A DNA stretch of 35,748 nucleotides from Saprospiraceae bacterium (GCA_026983735.1 JALSTN010000264.1:1-35748), one strand, 5' to 3'. Positions 17,516-25,512 are shown, numbered from the stretch's first letter. Numbers and translations are program-made. The notes: generated by a model from the letters alone, not told the origin.

Positions 17516-18292
17516 ATGACCCTAAAAACAATTCTTATCACAGGAGCGACATCAGGGATTGGACGAGCAACGGCGGTTAACTTTGCCACGCAAAAAAACA
17601 ACCTTATCCTTTTGGCTAGACGGGTCGATAGATTGCAACAAATCAAAGAAGCTCTTCAAAAAAAACATGATGTTAAGGTAGATATTAGAGCACTGGATGT
17701 AAGAAACTTCGACGCTTTGAAAGAAGGGTTAAGAGATATTTGGGAAGAAGAGATAAAAATAGATGTATTAGTCAACAATGCAGGCTTAGCCTTGGGATTG
17801 TCTGGATTTGAAGACGGTAAAATAAGCCATTGGGACCAGATGATTGACACGAATATCAAGGGTCTTCTTCATGTAACCAAAATCGTCTCCAAAGGGATGA
17901 AACATCGAAAAGATGGACACATTATCAACCTTTCCTCCATTGCCGGCAAGGAAGTTTATCCCCTTGGAAATGTTTATTGCGCCACCAAGCATGCTGTGGA
18001 AGCGCTTACCAAAGGAATGAGAATTGACTTATCTCCATATAACATCAGAGTTAGTCAAGTAGCTCCGGGTCATGTCGAAAACACTGAGTTTGCAAGCGTG
18101 CGGTTTGAAGGGGATGAGGAGAGAGCTAGGATCTACGAAGATTTCAATCCTGTTCGCTCTGAGGATATAGCGGAAATCATCTATTTTATCGCATCCAGAC
18201 CCGTACATGTCAATATACAAGATGTACTTGTGACTGGCACTCAACAAGCTTCAGCAACCATCATCCGACGTTCTGGTAGAATATTTGATTAA
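17516..18292 (+). CDS. SDR family NAD(P)-dependent oxidoreductase
   Basis: The 258-aa cytoplasmic short-chain dehydrogenase has the cofactor motif 'TGATSGIGRAT' (about 9-19), the structural NNAG (about 87-90) and the catalytic triad Ser141, Tyr154, Lys158 ('YCATK'). Its length and the 'EEEIKIDVLVNNAGLALGL' region resemble classical YdfG-like SDRs, which reduce 3-hydroxy acids such as L-allo-threonine with NADP+. The true substrate cannot be read from sequence. The last 35 residues ('RPVHVNIQDVLVTGTQQASA') are also typical of this subgroup. The ATG at 17516 lies 41 bp after the second structured repeat. The stop is only 4 bp from the stop of the convergent MscS gene, leaving no room for a separate terminator. 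Confidence 0.93.
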   Translation: MTLKTILITGATSGIGRATAVNFATQKNNLILLARRVDRLQQIKEALQKKHDVKVDIRALDVRNFDALKEGLRDIWEEEIKIDVLVNNAGLALGLSGFEDGKISHWDQMIDTNIKGLLHVTKIVSKGMKHRKDGHIINLSSIAGKEVYPLGNVYCATKHAVEALTKGMRIDLSPYNIRVSQVAPGHVENTEFASVRFEGDEERARIYEDFNPVRSEDIAEIIYFIASRPVHVNIQDVLVTGTQQASATIIRRSGRIFD

Positions 18293-18296
18293 TATC

Positions 18297-19388
18297 TTAG
18301 GTTTCACTTTCAAAATCTTCAATGACCTTATCAATTTTGGCTATGAGTTTATCTCTTCCATCTTTTAAGTGTTGTAGACGAGTATACAAGAGTTCTTTTT
18401 TAACTTTTTCCTTTGCCTCCTTCCATTGTTTTTCAAGTTCCAATATTTTTTGATCTAATTCAGCCTTTACCTCCTTTTTCTTTTCAATAGACTCTGCTTT
18501 ATCTGCCTTATCAAATACGATAGCATCGGGTTGAATCTCCTCCTTAATAGGCAATTGCTTCTCATCTGTAGGTGAAGTCGGAATAAAGACTTGTTCATTA
18601 ACTTGCCTTTGGTTCATAAAGTGAGGAGATACGATTTCTATTTGGGATTTATGCAATAGGTCCAAGATGGCCGACTTTAAGTTGGATTGAGTGAGTAAGA
18701 GTTTACCTACATCCAATAACTTGCCATTCACTTGATAGACCACAGAGAAATCCCCTAGCTCCTTAACGTAGACAAATGGAGCCTCTAGACCTGTCTTCAA
18801 AGCTGCTTCAAGCAATCTCGATTCAATGGTTTGGTGGTGTACTTCATAACCAAGGGAAACCTCTGCTGTAACAATTGTACCAGTAGAGCGAAAAACTTCA
18901 ACAGGGTGATTGACAAGATATAAGTTGGGTATCGTAATTAAATTACTATTTACGTCTTGTATTTCGGTATGAAATAATCCCTGTTCAGTAACTTTTCCAA
19001 AATAGTCGACAGTCTGAATCATATCGCCCGGTTTGAACGTCCCAACCATCTTATGAAATACCCCTGCAAAAGCATTGCCTATAAAAGTCGTAGAACTTAA
19101 AGCCAAGACGGCTGAAATTACAATACCCAATAGACTTGTAACATTTGAACGCATCACATCACTCATCGGGATAGAGAGGATAATAGCAATGAGACCGATA
19201 ATAGCTAGCACCCCCATTGTCAGCTGCTTTAACAAACGCTTAGACTGAACACCTTTCTTTCGATGCTTGAACAAAAAATTTAGTATCAAATAAAGGAGTA
19301 CAAATATCACAACTGTAGTTGCAAAATGCTTCCATGCAAAAAGGGATTGTATAATCATTGGAATGGTTTTATTGTTAACGCCAGTCAT
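18297..19388 (-). CDS. MscS-family mechanosensitive channel with coiled-coil tail
   Basis: The 363-aa inner-membrane channel is predicted to open under membrane tension and release osmolytes. Three hydrophobic helices lie at about 21-40, 54-73 and 83-112. The third is the pore-lining helix rich in Ala and Gly, running into 'FKPGDMI' (118-124) of the MscS beta domain, followed by 'VTEQGLFHTEIQD' and 'ITIPNLYLVNHPV'. The family core ends at about residue 265. The remaining 95 or so residues are highly charged (Lys/Glu) and predicted coiled coil, 'KKEVKAELDQKILELEKQWK' being typical. This is longer than E. coli MscS (286 aa). A candidate promoter and a hairpin lie in the 90-bp gap after truB. 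Confidence 0.92.
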   Translation of the reverse strand: MTGVNNKTIPMIIQSLFAWKHFATTVVIFVLLYLILNFLFKHRKKGVQSKRLLKQLTMGVLAIIGLIAIILSIPMSDVMRSNVTSLLGIVISAVLALSSTTFIGNAFAGVFHKMVGTFKPGDMIQTVDYFGKVTEQGLFHTEIQDVNSNLITIPNLYLVNHPVEVFRSTGTIVTAEVSLGYEVHHQTIESRLLEAALKTGLEAPFVYVKELGDFSVVYQVNGKLLDVGKLLLTQSNLKSAILDLLHKSQIEIVSPHFMNQRQVNEQVFIPTSPTDEKQLPIKEEIQPDAIVFDKADKAESIEKKKEVKAELDQKILELEKQWKEAKEKVKKELLYTRLQHLKDGRDKLIAKIDKVIEDFESET

Positions 19389-19397
19389 AAATCCTGG

Positions 19398-19420
19398 AAG
19401 GATAGATAAGGCCTATCCTT
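19398..19420 (-). other. Perfect 8-bp hairpin in the mscS leader
   Basis: AAGGATAG (19398-19405) and CTATCCTT (19413-19420) form a perfect stem around a seven-base loop, 10 bp before the channel start codon. No T-run follows, so it is not a standard terminator. It could affect translation initiation or be the 3' end structure of the truB message. Confidence 0.4.
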
Positions 19421-19436
19421 CATACACATAGCAACA

Positions 19437-19469
19437 TAAAGATAACAAAAATACTAAAACCGTTGCAAC
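19437..19469 (-). promoter_or_regulatory. Candidate promoter of the MscS-family gene
   Basis: On the minus strand TTG (19467-19469) is followed after 22 bp by TATCTTTA (19437-19444), one base off the TAnnTTTG consensus. It sits in the truB-mscS gap, about 50 bp from the start codon. Confidence 0.35.
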
Positions 19470-19479
19470 ATGAGAAGCC

Positions 19480-20214
19480 TTATTCAGTTGATTGAAGCAC
19501 TTGAATTAGATCCTCCAATTTCCAAGCTTCTTCGAGCCTAAATTGGCCAATGGCTGTTCTCACTAATCGCGTTAGGTAGGCTCCGTTTCCACATGCTTTA
19601 CCCAGATCATGTGCCAACGAGCGAATGTATGTTCCTTTCGAACAATTCACCTTAAAACCGACCTCCGGCCAGTCAAGTAAACTCAATTCAAAGGAATGAA
19701 CAAAAATCTTTCTCGAGGATAATTCGACTTTTTGACCTTTTCTCGCGTATTTGTACGCAGCTTTACCATTTTTTTTTACAGCAGAAAACAAGGGAGGAAA
19801 TTGCTCTATTTCACCTTGAAACAAAGGAATTTTTTCTTGTACTGTGTTGAAATCAAGATCGACAAGTTCAAATACAGCATCGGGCATCATCTCCGCATCA
19901 AACGTAGGAGTAGAAGCGCCAAAGCGCATATTTCCTTCATAAGTTTTATCTAAATTTTGGAAACTTTCCAGTTGCTTTGTCATTTGGCCAACTGCTATGA
20001 TTAAGAGACCGGTAGCTAGTGGATCCAATGTGCCGGCATGGCCTACTTTGATTTTTTTAATTCCGAGCCTTTTCCTAAGCGCATAACGAATCTTATTGAC
20101 AACATCGAAGGAGGTCCAGTTCAATGGCTTATCAACGAGAAGCAATTGCCCACTTAAAAAATCCGTTTTATCCGATATCGATACCAATGGTTCTACCTTA
20201 TGACCAACACCCAT
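19480..20214 (-). CDS. truB: tRNA pseudouridine(55) synthase
   Basis: TruB converts U55 of the tRNA T-loop to pseudouridine. The signature 'KVGHAGTLDPLATG' contains catalytic Asp64. Also present are 'VDKPLNWTSFDVVNKIR' near the N-terminus, 'KTYEGNMRFGASTPTFDAE' and 'GTYIRSLAHDLG'. The chain is 244 aa from the ATG at 20214, chosen because it gives a normal-length N-terminus, overlaps uppP by only 22 bp and has AGGAG just upstream. An ATG at 20250 would add 12 residues and widen the overlap. There is no long C-terminal PUA domain, only a short tail. It is the last gene of the ftsX-DUF3098-uppP-truB order common in Bacteroidota and is probably translated with uppP. Confidence 0.95.
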   Translation of the reverse strand: MGVGHKVEPLVSISDKTDFLSGQLLLVDKPLNWTSFDVVNKIRYALRKRLGIKKIKVGHAGTLDPLATGLLIIAVGQMTKQLESFQNLDKTYEGNMRFGASTPTFDAEMMPDAVFELVDLDFNTVQEKIPLFQGEIEQFPPLFSAVKKNGKAAYKYARKGQKVELSSRKIFVHSFELSLLDWPEVGFKVNCSKGTYIRSLAHDLGKACGNGAYLTRLVRTAIGQFRLEEAWKLEDLIQVLQSTE

Positions 20215-20990
20215 GCTACTCCTATTAATCCAATTGTCAAACAATACCATCCGAAGTAAGCTAACCTCGCTCTACGAACGATGGATGTCATCCATCGACA
20301 AGCAAAATATCCCGAAATCAAAGCTGCAAAGAACCCCACTAGTAATACAGTAAATGGAAGGGTAGTATGTGTATAATCCCCCTGAATTATATCCAAAGCC
20401 ACCTTCCCCAAAATAACAGGGATGACCATTAAGAAAGAAAATCGTGCGGCCTCCTCTCGATTCACCCCCAATAACAAGGCGGTCCCAATAGTTGCTCCTG
20501 ATCGGGAGATACCCGGTAAAATGGCAATAGCCTGTGCAAAACCAATAAGCAAAGCAGAAGCATTACGAATCTGTAACTTCCCTCCTTTTACTTTATCCGA
20601 TACCAATAACCCTATTCCTGTAAGAATTAGCATAGAACCAACCAAAAGGATATTACTATCGAACAATGCATCAATGACGTCTTCAAAGACTAAACCAATA
20701 AAAACAGCAGGAATCATTGATAGAATTATAAATCCGGCATATTGTAAAGCCGATTTCTCTCTCCGAAAAACACCCTTTAAAATAGACTGAATATCTTTTC
20801 TAAATACAATGAGAGTAGCTAGAACAGTTGCTAAATGCAGGGTAACGGTCATCAGGACCTGATCCTTAGGTATCCCCCGCTCACCAAAGAAGTAATTGGC
20901 CAGTTCCAAATGCCCACTACTACTGACGGGCAAAAACTCTGTTAGTCCTTGAATGATACCAAGCAGAAGTGCTTTTAAGTGTTCGAGCAT
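20193..20990 (-). CDS. uppP: Undecaprenyl-diphosphatase
   Basis: This polytopic inner-membrane enzyme (265 aa) removes a phosphate from undecaprenyl pyrophosphate to recycle the lipid carrier for peptidoglycan and polysaccharide assembly. It is of the BacA/UppP type. The two family motifs are intact: 'EFLPVSSSGHLE' (18-29) with the conserved Glu and His27, and 'GISRSGATIG' (160-169) with Arg163. Seven or eight hydrophobic segments are visible. The ATG at 20990 lies 2 bp after the DUF3098 stop, and the 3' end overlaps truB, so the genes are tightly coupled. Activity of this family is often linked to bacitracin resistance. Confidence 0.96.
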   Translation of the reverse strand: MLEHLKALLLGIIQGLTEFLPVSSSGHLELANYFFGERGIPKDQVLMTVTLHLATVLATLIVFRKDIQSILKGVFRREKSALQYAGFIILSMIPAVFIGLVFEDVIDALFDSNILLVGSMLILTGIGLLVSDKVKGGKLQIRNASALLIGFAQAIAILPGISRSGATIGTALLLGVNREEAARFSFLMVIPVILGKVALDIIQGDYTHTTLPFTVLLVGFFAALISGYFACRWMTSIVRRARLAYFGWYCLTIGLIGVAWVLVIR

Positions 20991-20992
20991 GT

Positions 20993-21292
20993 CTACTTGA
21001 ATATCGAATAAAATCCAATCCCCAAACCCGTTAAAATTACGATAGGGGCAAGGGTTATACGGCGAAAAGAATAAATTAGTCCTTCATCCCATACATCAGG
21101 AGAAGGCATACTTCCCCCCAACATCAAGAGTAATCCCATAACAACGACAGCAAAAGCTATCCCCAATAGTATAAAATTCTTTTTCCTCATAATCAATGTG
21201 GACTCTTGTCCATCTCCCTGATCTTTGCCCTGATGTGAAATACCCTTTTTCGGAGAAGTAACCATTATCTTTTTCTTTTCTTTAGCAGCCAT
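20993..21292 (-). CDS. DUF3098 small membrane protein
   Basis: The 99-aa protein has a basic, hydrophilic N-terminus (about 1-37) and two transmembrane helices: about 39-59 ('NFILLGIAFAVVVMGLLLML') and about 78-97 ('ITLAPIVILTGLGIGFYSIF'). Between them is the DUF3098-like pattern of a Gly-Gly, a 'PSPDVWDEGLIYSFRRI' segment and 'APIV'. The function is unknown. Its conserved place between ftsX and uppP in Bacteroidota suggests a role in envelope biogenesis or division, which is inference. The ATG at 21292 is separated from ftsX by about 100 bp, where a deleted copy of the structured repeat has inserted. Confidence 0.88.
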   Translation of the reverse strand: MAAKEKKKIMVTSPKKGISHQGKDQGDGQESTLIMRKKNFILLGIAFAVVVMGLLLMLGGSMPSPDVWDEGLIYSFRRITLAPIVILTGLGIGFYSIFK

Positions 21293-21330
21293 TGATGCAA
21301 TTATTTTATAAACAAATTAGCCGGAATCGA

Positions 21331-21383
21331 CCATTTCATATCTTTGAAAATTTATATGTAATAAAATTCATACTCATTTTACA
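21331..21383 (+). repeat. Internally deleted copy of the structured repeat
   Basis: The left end ACCATTTCATATCTTTGAAA and the right end AATAAAATTCATACTCATTT align with the ends of copy 2 at 17328-17474, with few mismatches and about 95 bp of middle missing. It lies within the gap between ftsX and the DUF3098 gene. Confidence 0.6.
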
Positions 21384-21391
21384 CAAAAAAG

Positions 21392-22261
21392 TTAATGCCC
21401 TAAAAATTTACGCAACACGACAAAGGTACCACTTAGAAACAATACTAAGCTAAACAAAAGCAAAAATATCATCGTCAGTATAACGTATTTCATATTAAAA
21501 TATTCTGCCATACCCGGCAAATAAAGCAATACTCCCACCACAGTTAAACCAAGTAAAATCGAAGCAACTGAGGCACTTCCGACAGCGTATTTAAATGATT
21601 TTCTATAGAAAGGAAGGCGGATAAAGCTCCATGAGGCTCCGACGAGTTGAAGTAGGTGAATACTGTAGGATTTGGCATCAATCATCAGCCTCAGCATATT
21701 GAATATCAACCCAATCGCTAGGATCATCAAGACCATTCCAAATATACTTAGCATCCGATTAATCCTATGTTTCCAGATATCCCAATACTCCAAATACTCC
21801 GTTTGGGCATAGACATCTTCAACTTTGGATTGGCGTTTTAGGTCCTGGATTAATTGTCCAATTTTACCTTTAGAAGAAAATTTGGCTTTTACATTAAATA
21901 TAAATATATCTCTAAAGGGATTAGAGCCAACTCCCTCTAAAATATCCGCTCCTAAATCAGATTTCATAATATTCATCGCCTCATTTTTAGGGATAAATAC
22001 AATGCTTTTAGGCCGAATAAAAGTGTGAGCCCTCAACACATTCTCTACTTTGTCCGCATCTGTTCGAGTAGAATTAGAGGTGAGCTCGACAACGATATTG
22101 GTATTTTCCTTAAAAAAATTGACGATGTTATCGTCGTGCAGCCAGAAGAGTAGGAGAATGCCAATAACCCATAGAAACAAGCTGGAGCTAATCAAGGTTA
22201 GAAGGACTCCTGTCCATTCACTACCGATATTACCCAGACTTTTTGCTACATTCGATTGCAT
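21392..22261 (-). CDS. ftsX: Cell division protein FtsX
   Basis: The 289-aa permease-like subunit, with the ATPase FtsE, couples division to peptidoglycan hydrolase activation. Topology fits: a short cytoplasmic N-terminus, TM1 at about 22-42, an extracytoplasmic domain of about 110 residues (ECD, 'NIVVELTSNSTRTDADKVEN' onward, with 'VEDVYAQTEYLEYW'), then three TM helices at about 165-190, 213-238 and 255-282. 'NMLRLMIDAKSYSIHLLQLV' matches the FtsX-domain block. The gene is without ftsE, as is usual in Bacteroidota. The ATG at 22261 is only 4 bp from a perfect -7 box, so the message may be leaderless. Confidence 0.93.
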   Translation of the reverse strand: MQSNVAKSLGNIGSEWTGVLLTLISSSLFLWVIGILLLFWLHDDNIVNFFKENTNIVVELTSNSTRTDADKVENVLRAHTFIRPKSIVFIPKNEAMNIMKSDLGADILEGVGSNPFRDIFIFNVKAKFSSKGKIGQLIQDLKRQSKVEDVYAQTEYLEYWDIWKHRINRMLSIFGMVLMILAIGLIFNMLRLMIDAKSYSIHLLQLVGASWSFIRLPFYRKSFKYAVGSASVASILLGLTVVGVLLYLPGMAEYFNMKYVILTMIFLLLFSLVLFLSGTFVVLRKFLGH

Positions 22262-22265
22262 CGGG

Positions 22266-22273
22266 CAAAGGTA
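22266..22273 (-). promoter_or_regulatory. -7 box (TACCTTTG) abutting the ftsX start codon
   Basis: The minus strand reads TACCTTTG four bases before the ATG at 22261. If it is used, transcription would begin at or next to the start codon. No clear TTG -33 element is visible. Confidence 0.4.
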
Positions 22274-22313
22274 GCTAATCTACTTTATATATTACATGAA
22301 ATTGCTAAGTGTT

Positions 22314-23174
22314 CTAAAATAAGCTAGATAGCTCAAAGGATTCATCTAGCACTACACGACCTCTATCATTGCGTTTAAGGGTGATGCATTCCACGCTCGG
22401 GTCATGTTCCAAAAACAGCACATAATCTCCATCCAAAACCTCATTAAAAAAAGCGGTCTTTTCATCTAAAGTTGTTAAAGGTCGAATATCATAACACATC
22501 ACATATGGCATACCGACATGCCATCTAGAAGGAAGTAAATCAGCACAATACACCACTGTTCTATGCTCCATATGGAGGATGGGCACCATCATAGCTTCTG
22601 TATGACCATAACTGAAAAACACCTTGATATCAGGACCAAAAGGAGTTTCTCCTGTCAGAGTTTGAGGTATGAAATGAATAAGTCCTTGTTCTTCCAGTGG
22701 AATAAAATTTTCTTTTAAAAAGGATGCCTTTTCTCTTGCATTGGGGTATTTTGCCCATTCCCAATGCTTCTTATTTGACCAATATTTTGCATTGGGAAAG
22801 GTAGGTATGAGTTTTCCATTTGCATCTCGTTTAACTGCACCACCATCGTGATCAAAGTGCAAATGCGTCAACCAGACATCTGTAATGTCCTCGGGTTCAA
22901 AGTCTGCCTCTTTAATAGACTGAACTAAGTCCTTACCAGAAGGATAGAAAAAAGAACGAAACTTAGCATCCTGCTTATCCCCCATCCCTGTATCTATCAG
23001 AATAAGTCTATCCTCCGTTTCAACGAGCAGACACCTCAATGCCCAATCGCACATATTATTTTCATCCGGTGGATTCATTTTCCCCCAAATACTACGGGGA
23101 ACCACACCAAACATAGCTCCACCGTCCAATTTGAACCTGCCGGCATCTATGACATGTAATTTTTTTATTGCCAT
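22314..23174 (-). CDS. MBL-fold metallo-hydrolase
   Basis: The 286-aa predicted cytoplasmic metallo-beta-lactamase-fold enzyme has the metal motif HxHxDH at His104, His106, Asp108 and His109 ('THLHFDHDGGAV'). Further ligands are consistent with 'GHTEAMMVP' (His of the HT pair), 'YCADLLPSR' and 'FLEHDPS'. The length and these blocks resemble the lactonase/YtnP-like branch of the superfamily, which hydrolyses lactones or related esters. The substrate is not determinable. The ATG at 23174 starts 5 bp after the ribH stop, so it is probably the last gene of the TPR-ribH operon. No riboflavin-related role is known for this family. Confidence 0.9.
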   Translation of the reverse strand: MAIKKLHVIDAGRFKLDGGAMFGVVPRSIWGKMNPPDENNMCDWALRCLLVETEDRLILIDTGMGDKQDAKFRSFFYPSGKDLVQSIKEADFEPEDITDVWLTHLHFDHDGGAVKRDANGKLIPTFPNAKYWSNKKHWEWAKYPNAREKASFLKENFIPLEEQGLIHFIPQTLTGETPFGPDIKVFFSYGHTEAMMVPILHMEHRTVVYCADLLPSRWHVGMPYVMCYDIRPLTTLDEKTAFFNEVLDGDYVLFLEHDPSVECITLKRNDRGRVVLDESFELSSLF

Positions 23175-23179
23175 AATGT

Positions 23180-23674
23180 TTATTTTGAATACTCTGAATA
23201 CAAACGCGCCATGACAATAGCTGTCTCAGCAGCCTCTTCTCCTTTATTGCCATACTTCCCCCCTGCCCTATCTTCTGCTTGCTGTCTATTCTCTACTGTT
23301 AACAATCCAAAGATGGTAGGTGTTTTGTATTTTATATTGAGTTGGATAAGGCCTTGAGCAACAGCGTGGTTAATATACTCATCATGCCGGGTCTCCCCTT
23401 TTATAACACACCCCAATCCTATTACGGCATCACAATCATTTTGAGTAAGTAGAAGTGACATGCCACCTATTAATTCAAAGCTTCCAGGGACTTCAAGCAC
23501 CTTAATATCTTGTGCATCTGCACCTGAGATTTGAAGTACTTTTTTACATCCCTCCAAAAGACGAGAGGTAATGGAGTCATTCCATTGGGCGACGACGATA
23601 CCAAATTTTAAACCGGACGCGTCCAGGGGGGCGCTGTCGGCACGATCGGCTATCGCTCTATCTTTGGAAGACAT
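23180..23674 (-). CDS. ribH: 6,7-dimethyl-8-ribityllumazine synthase
   Basis: RibH condenses 5-amino-6-ribitylaminouracil with 3,4-dihydroxy-2-butanone 4-phosphate, the penultimate step of riboflavin synthesis. The 164-aa chain has the family blocks 'KFGIVVAQWNDSIT' (aromatic Trp stacking on substrate), 'VLEVPGSFELIGG', 'AVIGLGCVIKGETRHDEYIN' with the catalytic His, and 'PTIFGLLTVENRQQAEDRAG'. The start ATG overlaps the upstream TPR gene's stop codon as TAATG, so translation is probably coupled. No FMN riboswitch is visible upstream, since the leader is the coding region of another gene. Confidence 0.97.
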   Translation of the reverse strand: MSSKDRAIADRADSAPLDASGLKFGIVVAQWNDSITSRLLEGCKKVLQISGADAQDIKVLEVPGSFELIGGMSLLLTQNDCDAVIGLGCVIKGETRHDEYINHAVAQGLIQLNIKYKTPTIFGLLTVENRQQAEDRAGGKYGNKGEEAAETAIVMARLYSEYSK

Positions 23675-24354
23675 TATTTCAACTTATTAATATAGAGTTC
23701 AATTTGACGAGCATCTGGGGCGTTGGGATAGTCCTTTTGAATTTTCTCGTAAGCCATTAGAGCTTTGTCATTATGGCCTAGGGTCTCTTCCAATTCACCA
23801 TATTTCAACAGATAGTAGGCTGCTAGGAAGTCAGAATCCTCATCTGCGGCATCCGCAGCTTTCTTATAATATTCAGCAGCCTTTTCCAAATCATTCTTCT
23901 CAGAATAAATATCTCCAAGGACTCCGAATTTCATAACAGGCATCACAGTGCCATCCGGACTATAGTCTTCGATATAGTTTAGTGCTTCCTCTAAATTACC
24001 CATACGAAGGTAGGATACCCCCGCATAATATTTGGCCAAATTAGCAACGGTTGTGCCACTATAATTATCAATGATTCCAAGAAACCCATCATAGCCACCG
24101 CCCGGATTATTCAGTGCGAGATTAAAAGAATCTTTGTCAAATTGGAATTGGGCCTGATACATTTGGTCGGCGGCTTCTGTCTCTCTAGGCATCTTATACA
24201 GGTTCATGTAGGAAAAATACCCACCAACTCCAATAATCAATGCCAGAACTACTCCAATGACCAAGTTCTTATTCTTTTCTATAAATCCTTCAACATTTCC
24301 GGTAACCTCTTCAAAGTCTACCAATAAATCTGAATTGTCTTTCTTTTTTGCCAT
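23674..24354 (-). CDS. Membrane-anchored TPR protein (YfgM-like)
   Basis: The 226-aa protein has a short cytoplasmic N-terminus, one transmembrane helix at about 31-52 ('LVIGVVLALIIGVGGYFSYM') and an extracytoplasmic TPR domain. Repeats are visible as 'VANLAKYYAGVSYLRMGNLE' (about 102-121), 'GDIYSEKNDLEKAAEYYKKA' (about 147-166) and 'ALMAYEKIQKDYPNAPDARQ'. The layout is that of YfgM, an inner-membrane TPR protein linked to the Sec translocon in E. coli; the same role here is inference. The gene leads the TPR-ribH-MBL operon, and its stop overlaps the ribH ATG. A perfect -7 box lies at 24395-24402. Confidence 0.88.
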   Translation of the reverse strand: MAKKKDNSDLLVDFEEVTGNVEGFIEKNKNLVIGVVLALIIGVGGYFSYMNLYKMPRETEAADQMYQAQFQFDKDSFNLALNNPGGGYDGFLGIIDNYSGTTVANLAKYYAGVSYLRMGNLEEALNYIEDYSPDGTVMPVMKFGVLGDIYSEKNDLEKAAEYYKKAADAADEDSDFLAAYYLLKYGELEETLGHNDKALMAYEKIQKDYPNAPDARQIELYINKLK

Positions 24355-24394
24355 AATATGGTATTAAATAGTAAACTATAACTCAATGAGCGCG

Positions 24395-24402
24395 CAAAGA
24401 TA
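24395..24402 (-). promoter_or_regulatory. Candidate -7 box (TATCTTTG) of the TPR-ribH operon
   Basis: A perfect TAnnTTTG on the minus strand about 40 bp upstream of the ATG at 24354. No good TTG lies at the expected distance. Confidence 0.45.
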
Positions 24403-24493
24403 CCAATTTGTATGAATTCCATCACATAGAATGATTGAAAAAAGCATTTGAAAAAAAAATTACTGCTTTTTCTACAAGTCTTAATGATTCAAA

Positions 24494-24501
24494 TATCTTT
24501 G
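24494..24501 (+). promoter_or_regulatory. Candidate -7 box (TATCTTTG) of folD
   Basis: A perfect box 30 bp upstream of the ATG at 24532, in a T-rich stretch. No exact TTG -33 is seen. Together with the box at 24395 it defines a divergent promoter region. Confidence 0.5.
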
Positions 24502-24531
24502 GGTCTTCTTAAAAGATAAAATTTGAAATCC

Positions 24532-25413
24532 ATGGAACTCATCGACGGAAAAGCCTTAGCTTTACAAATACAATCAGAGCTCAAGGATCAAGTAGAAGCC
24601 TATACTCTTACTGGTAAAAGACCCCCTCATCTTGTCGCGGTATTGGTGGGAGAAAATCCGGCTAGTCGCTCCTATGTCCGCAATAAAATACGTTCCTGTG
24701 AACGTGTCGGATATCGCTCTACCCTACACCATTTGGAGGAGGACACTTCACAAGATGCGCTCTTGGCACTAATAGACCAACTTAATAAGGACAAAGAGGT
24801 CGATGGATTTATTATCCAACTTCCTCTTCCACGGCATATTGACCCTACAGCTGTTATATTGGCTATAGCTCCGGAGAAGGATGTTGACGGCTTTCACCCT
24901 ACCAATTTTGGGAGAATGACTCAAGGACTATCCGCCTATCATCCTGCCACACCCCTTGGAATTATGGAAATGCTCAGACGTTACAATATTGACACCTCAG
25001 GGAAGGACTGTGTAGTCTTGGGTCGCAGTAATATTGTGGGACGTCCCATCAGTATAATGCTCTCTTCTAAAGGAAATCCAGGAAATGCAACAGTTACTGT
25101 CTTGCATAGTAAGAGCAAAGACATTTCAAGCAGATGTGCCCAAGCAGATATTATAATTGCAGCTATTGGCATCCCGAATTTTGTTAAGAGTAATATGGTC
25201 AAACCCGGTGCTGTAATAATAGATGTCGGAATCAACAGAGTAGAAGATGCTTCAAAGAAATCCGGATATAGGTTGGTAGGAGATGTAGATTTTGAGGCAG
25301 TTGCTGAAAAATGCAGCTTCATAACCCCCGTTCCTGGCGGGGTTGGTCCAATGACCGTTACTGCCCTTCTCCTCAACACTTGGAAATCCTATACCGGTGA
25401 AGTCTATGGATGA
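24532..25413 (+). CDS. folD: Bifunctional methylenetetrahydrofolate dehydrogenase/cyclohydrolase
   Basis: FolD interconverts 5,10-methylene-THF and 10-formyl-THF, feeding purine and formyl-Met synthesis. The 293-aa chain has Tyr48 and Lys52 of the active site ('SYVRNKIRSC'), the substrate block 'GFIIQLPLPRHID', 'PEKDVDGFHPTNFGR', the NADP-binding motif 'VLGRSNIVGRPISIML' and the C-terminal 'ITPVPGGVGPMTVTALLL'. The ATG at 24532 is chosen over a TTG three codons upstream because 'MELIDGKALA' is the normal family beginning. It has its own promoter box and is divergent from the TPR-ribH operon. It is followed by a 205-bp gap before glnS, so it is probably monocistronic. Confidence 0.97.
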   Translation: MELIDGKALALQIQSELKDQVEAYTLTGKRPPHLVAVLVGENPASRSYVRNKIRSCERVGYRSTLHHLEEDTSQDALLALIDQLNKDKEVDGFIIQLPLPRHIDPTAVILAIAPEKDVDGFHPTNFGRMTQGLSAYHPATPLGIMEMLRRYNIDTSGKDCVVLGRSNIVGRPISIMLSSKGNPGNATVTVLHSKSKDISSRCAQADIIIAAIGIPNFVKSNMVKPGAVIIDVGINRVEDASKKSGYRLVGDVDFEAVAEKCSFITPVPGGVGPMTVTALLLNTWKSYTGEVYG

Positions 25414-25512
25414 TAATTGTAAATATGATATGACTAAAATTTTCTAATAGAATGAATAGGTTGCATCTCCTATGTTTTTCTTTATTCTCCTCCTGCTATG
25501 TATCATAAGATG

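Noticed and set aside
17656-17992. Minus-strand open frames within the SDR gene
   Set aside because: Shadows of a gene with an intact catalytic Ser-Tyr-Lys set on the plus strand.
23674-24522. FMN riboswitch controlling ribH
   Set aside because: The ribH start overlaps the previous gene's stop, and the operon leader is under 50 nt with no RFN-like conserved stems.
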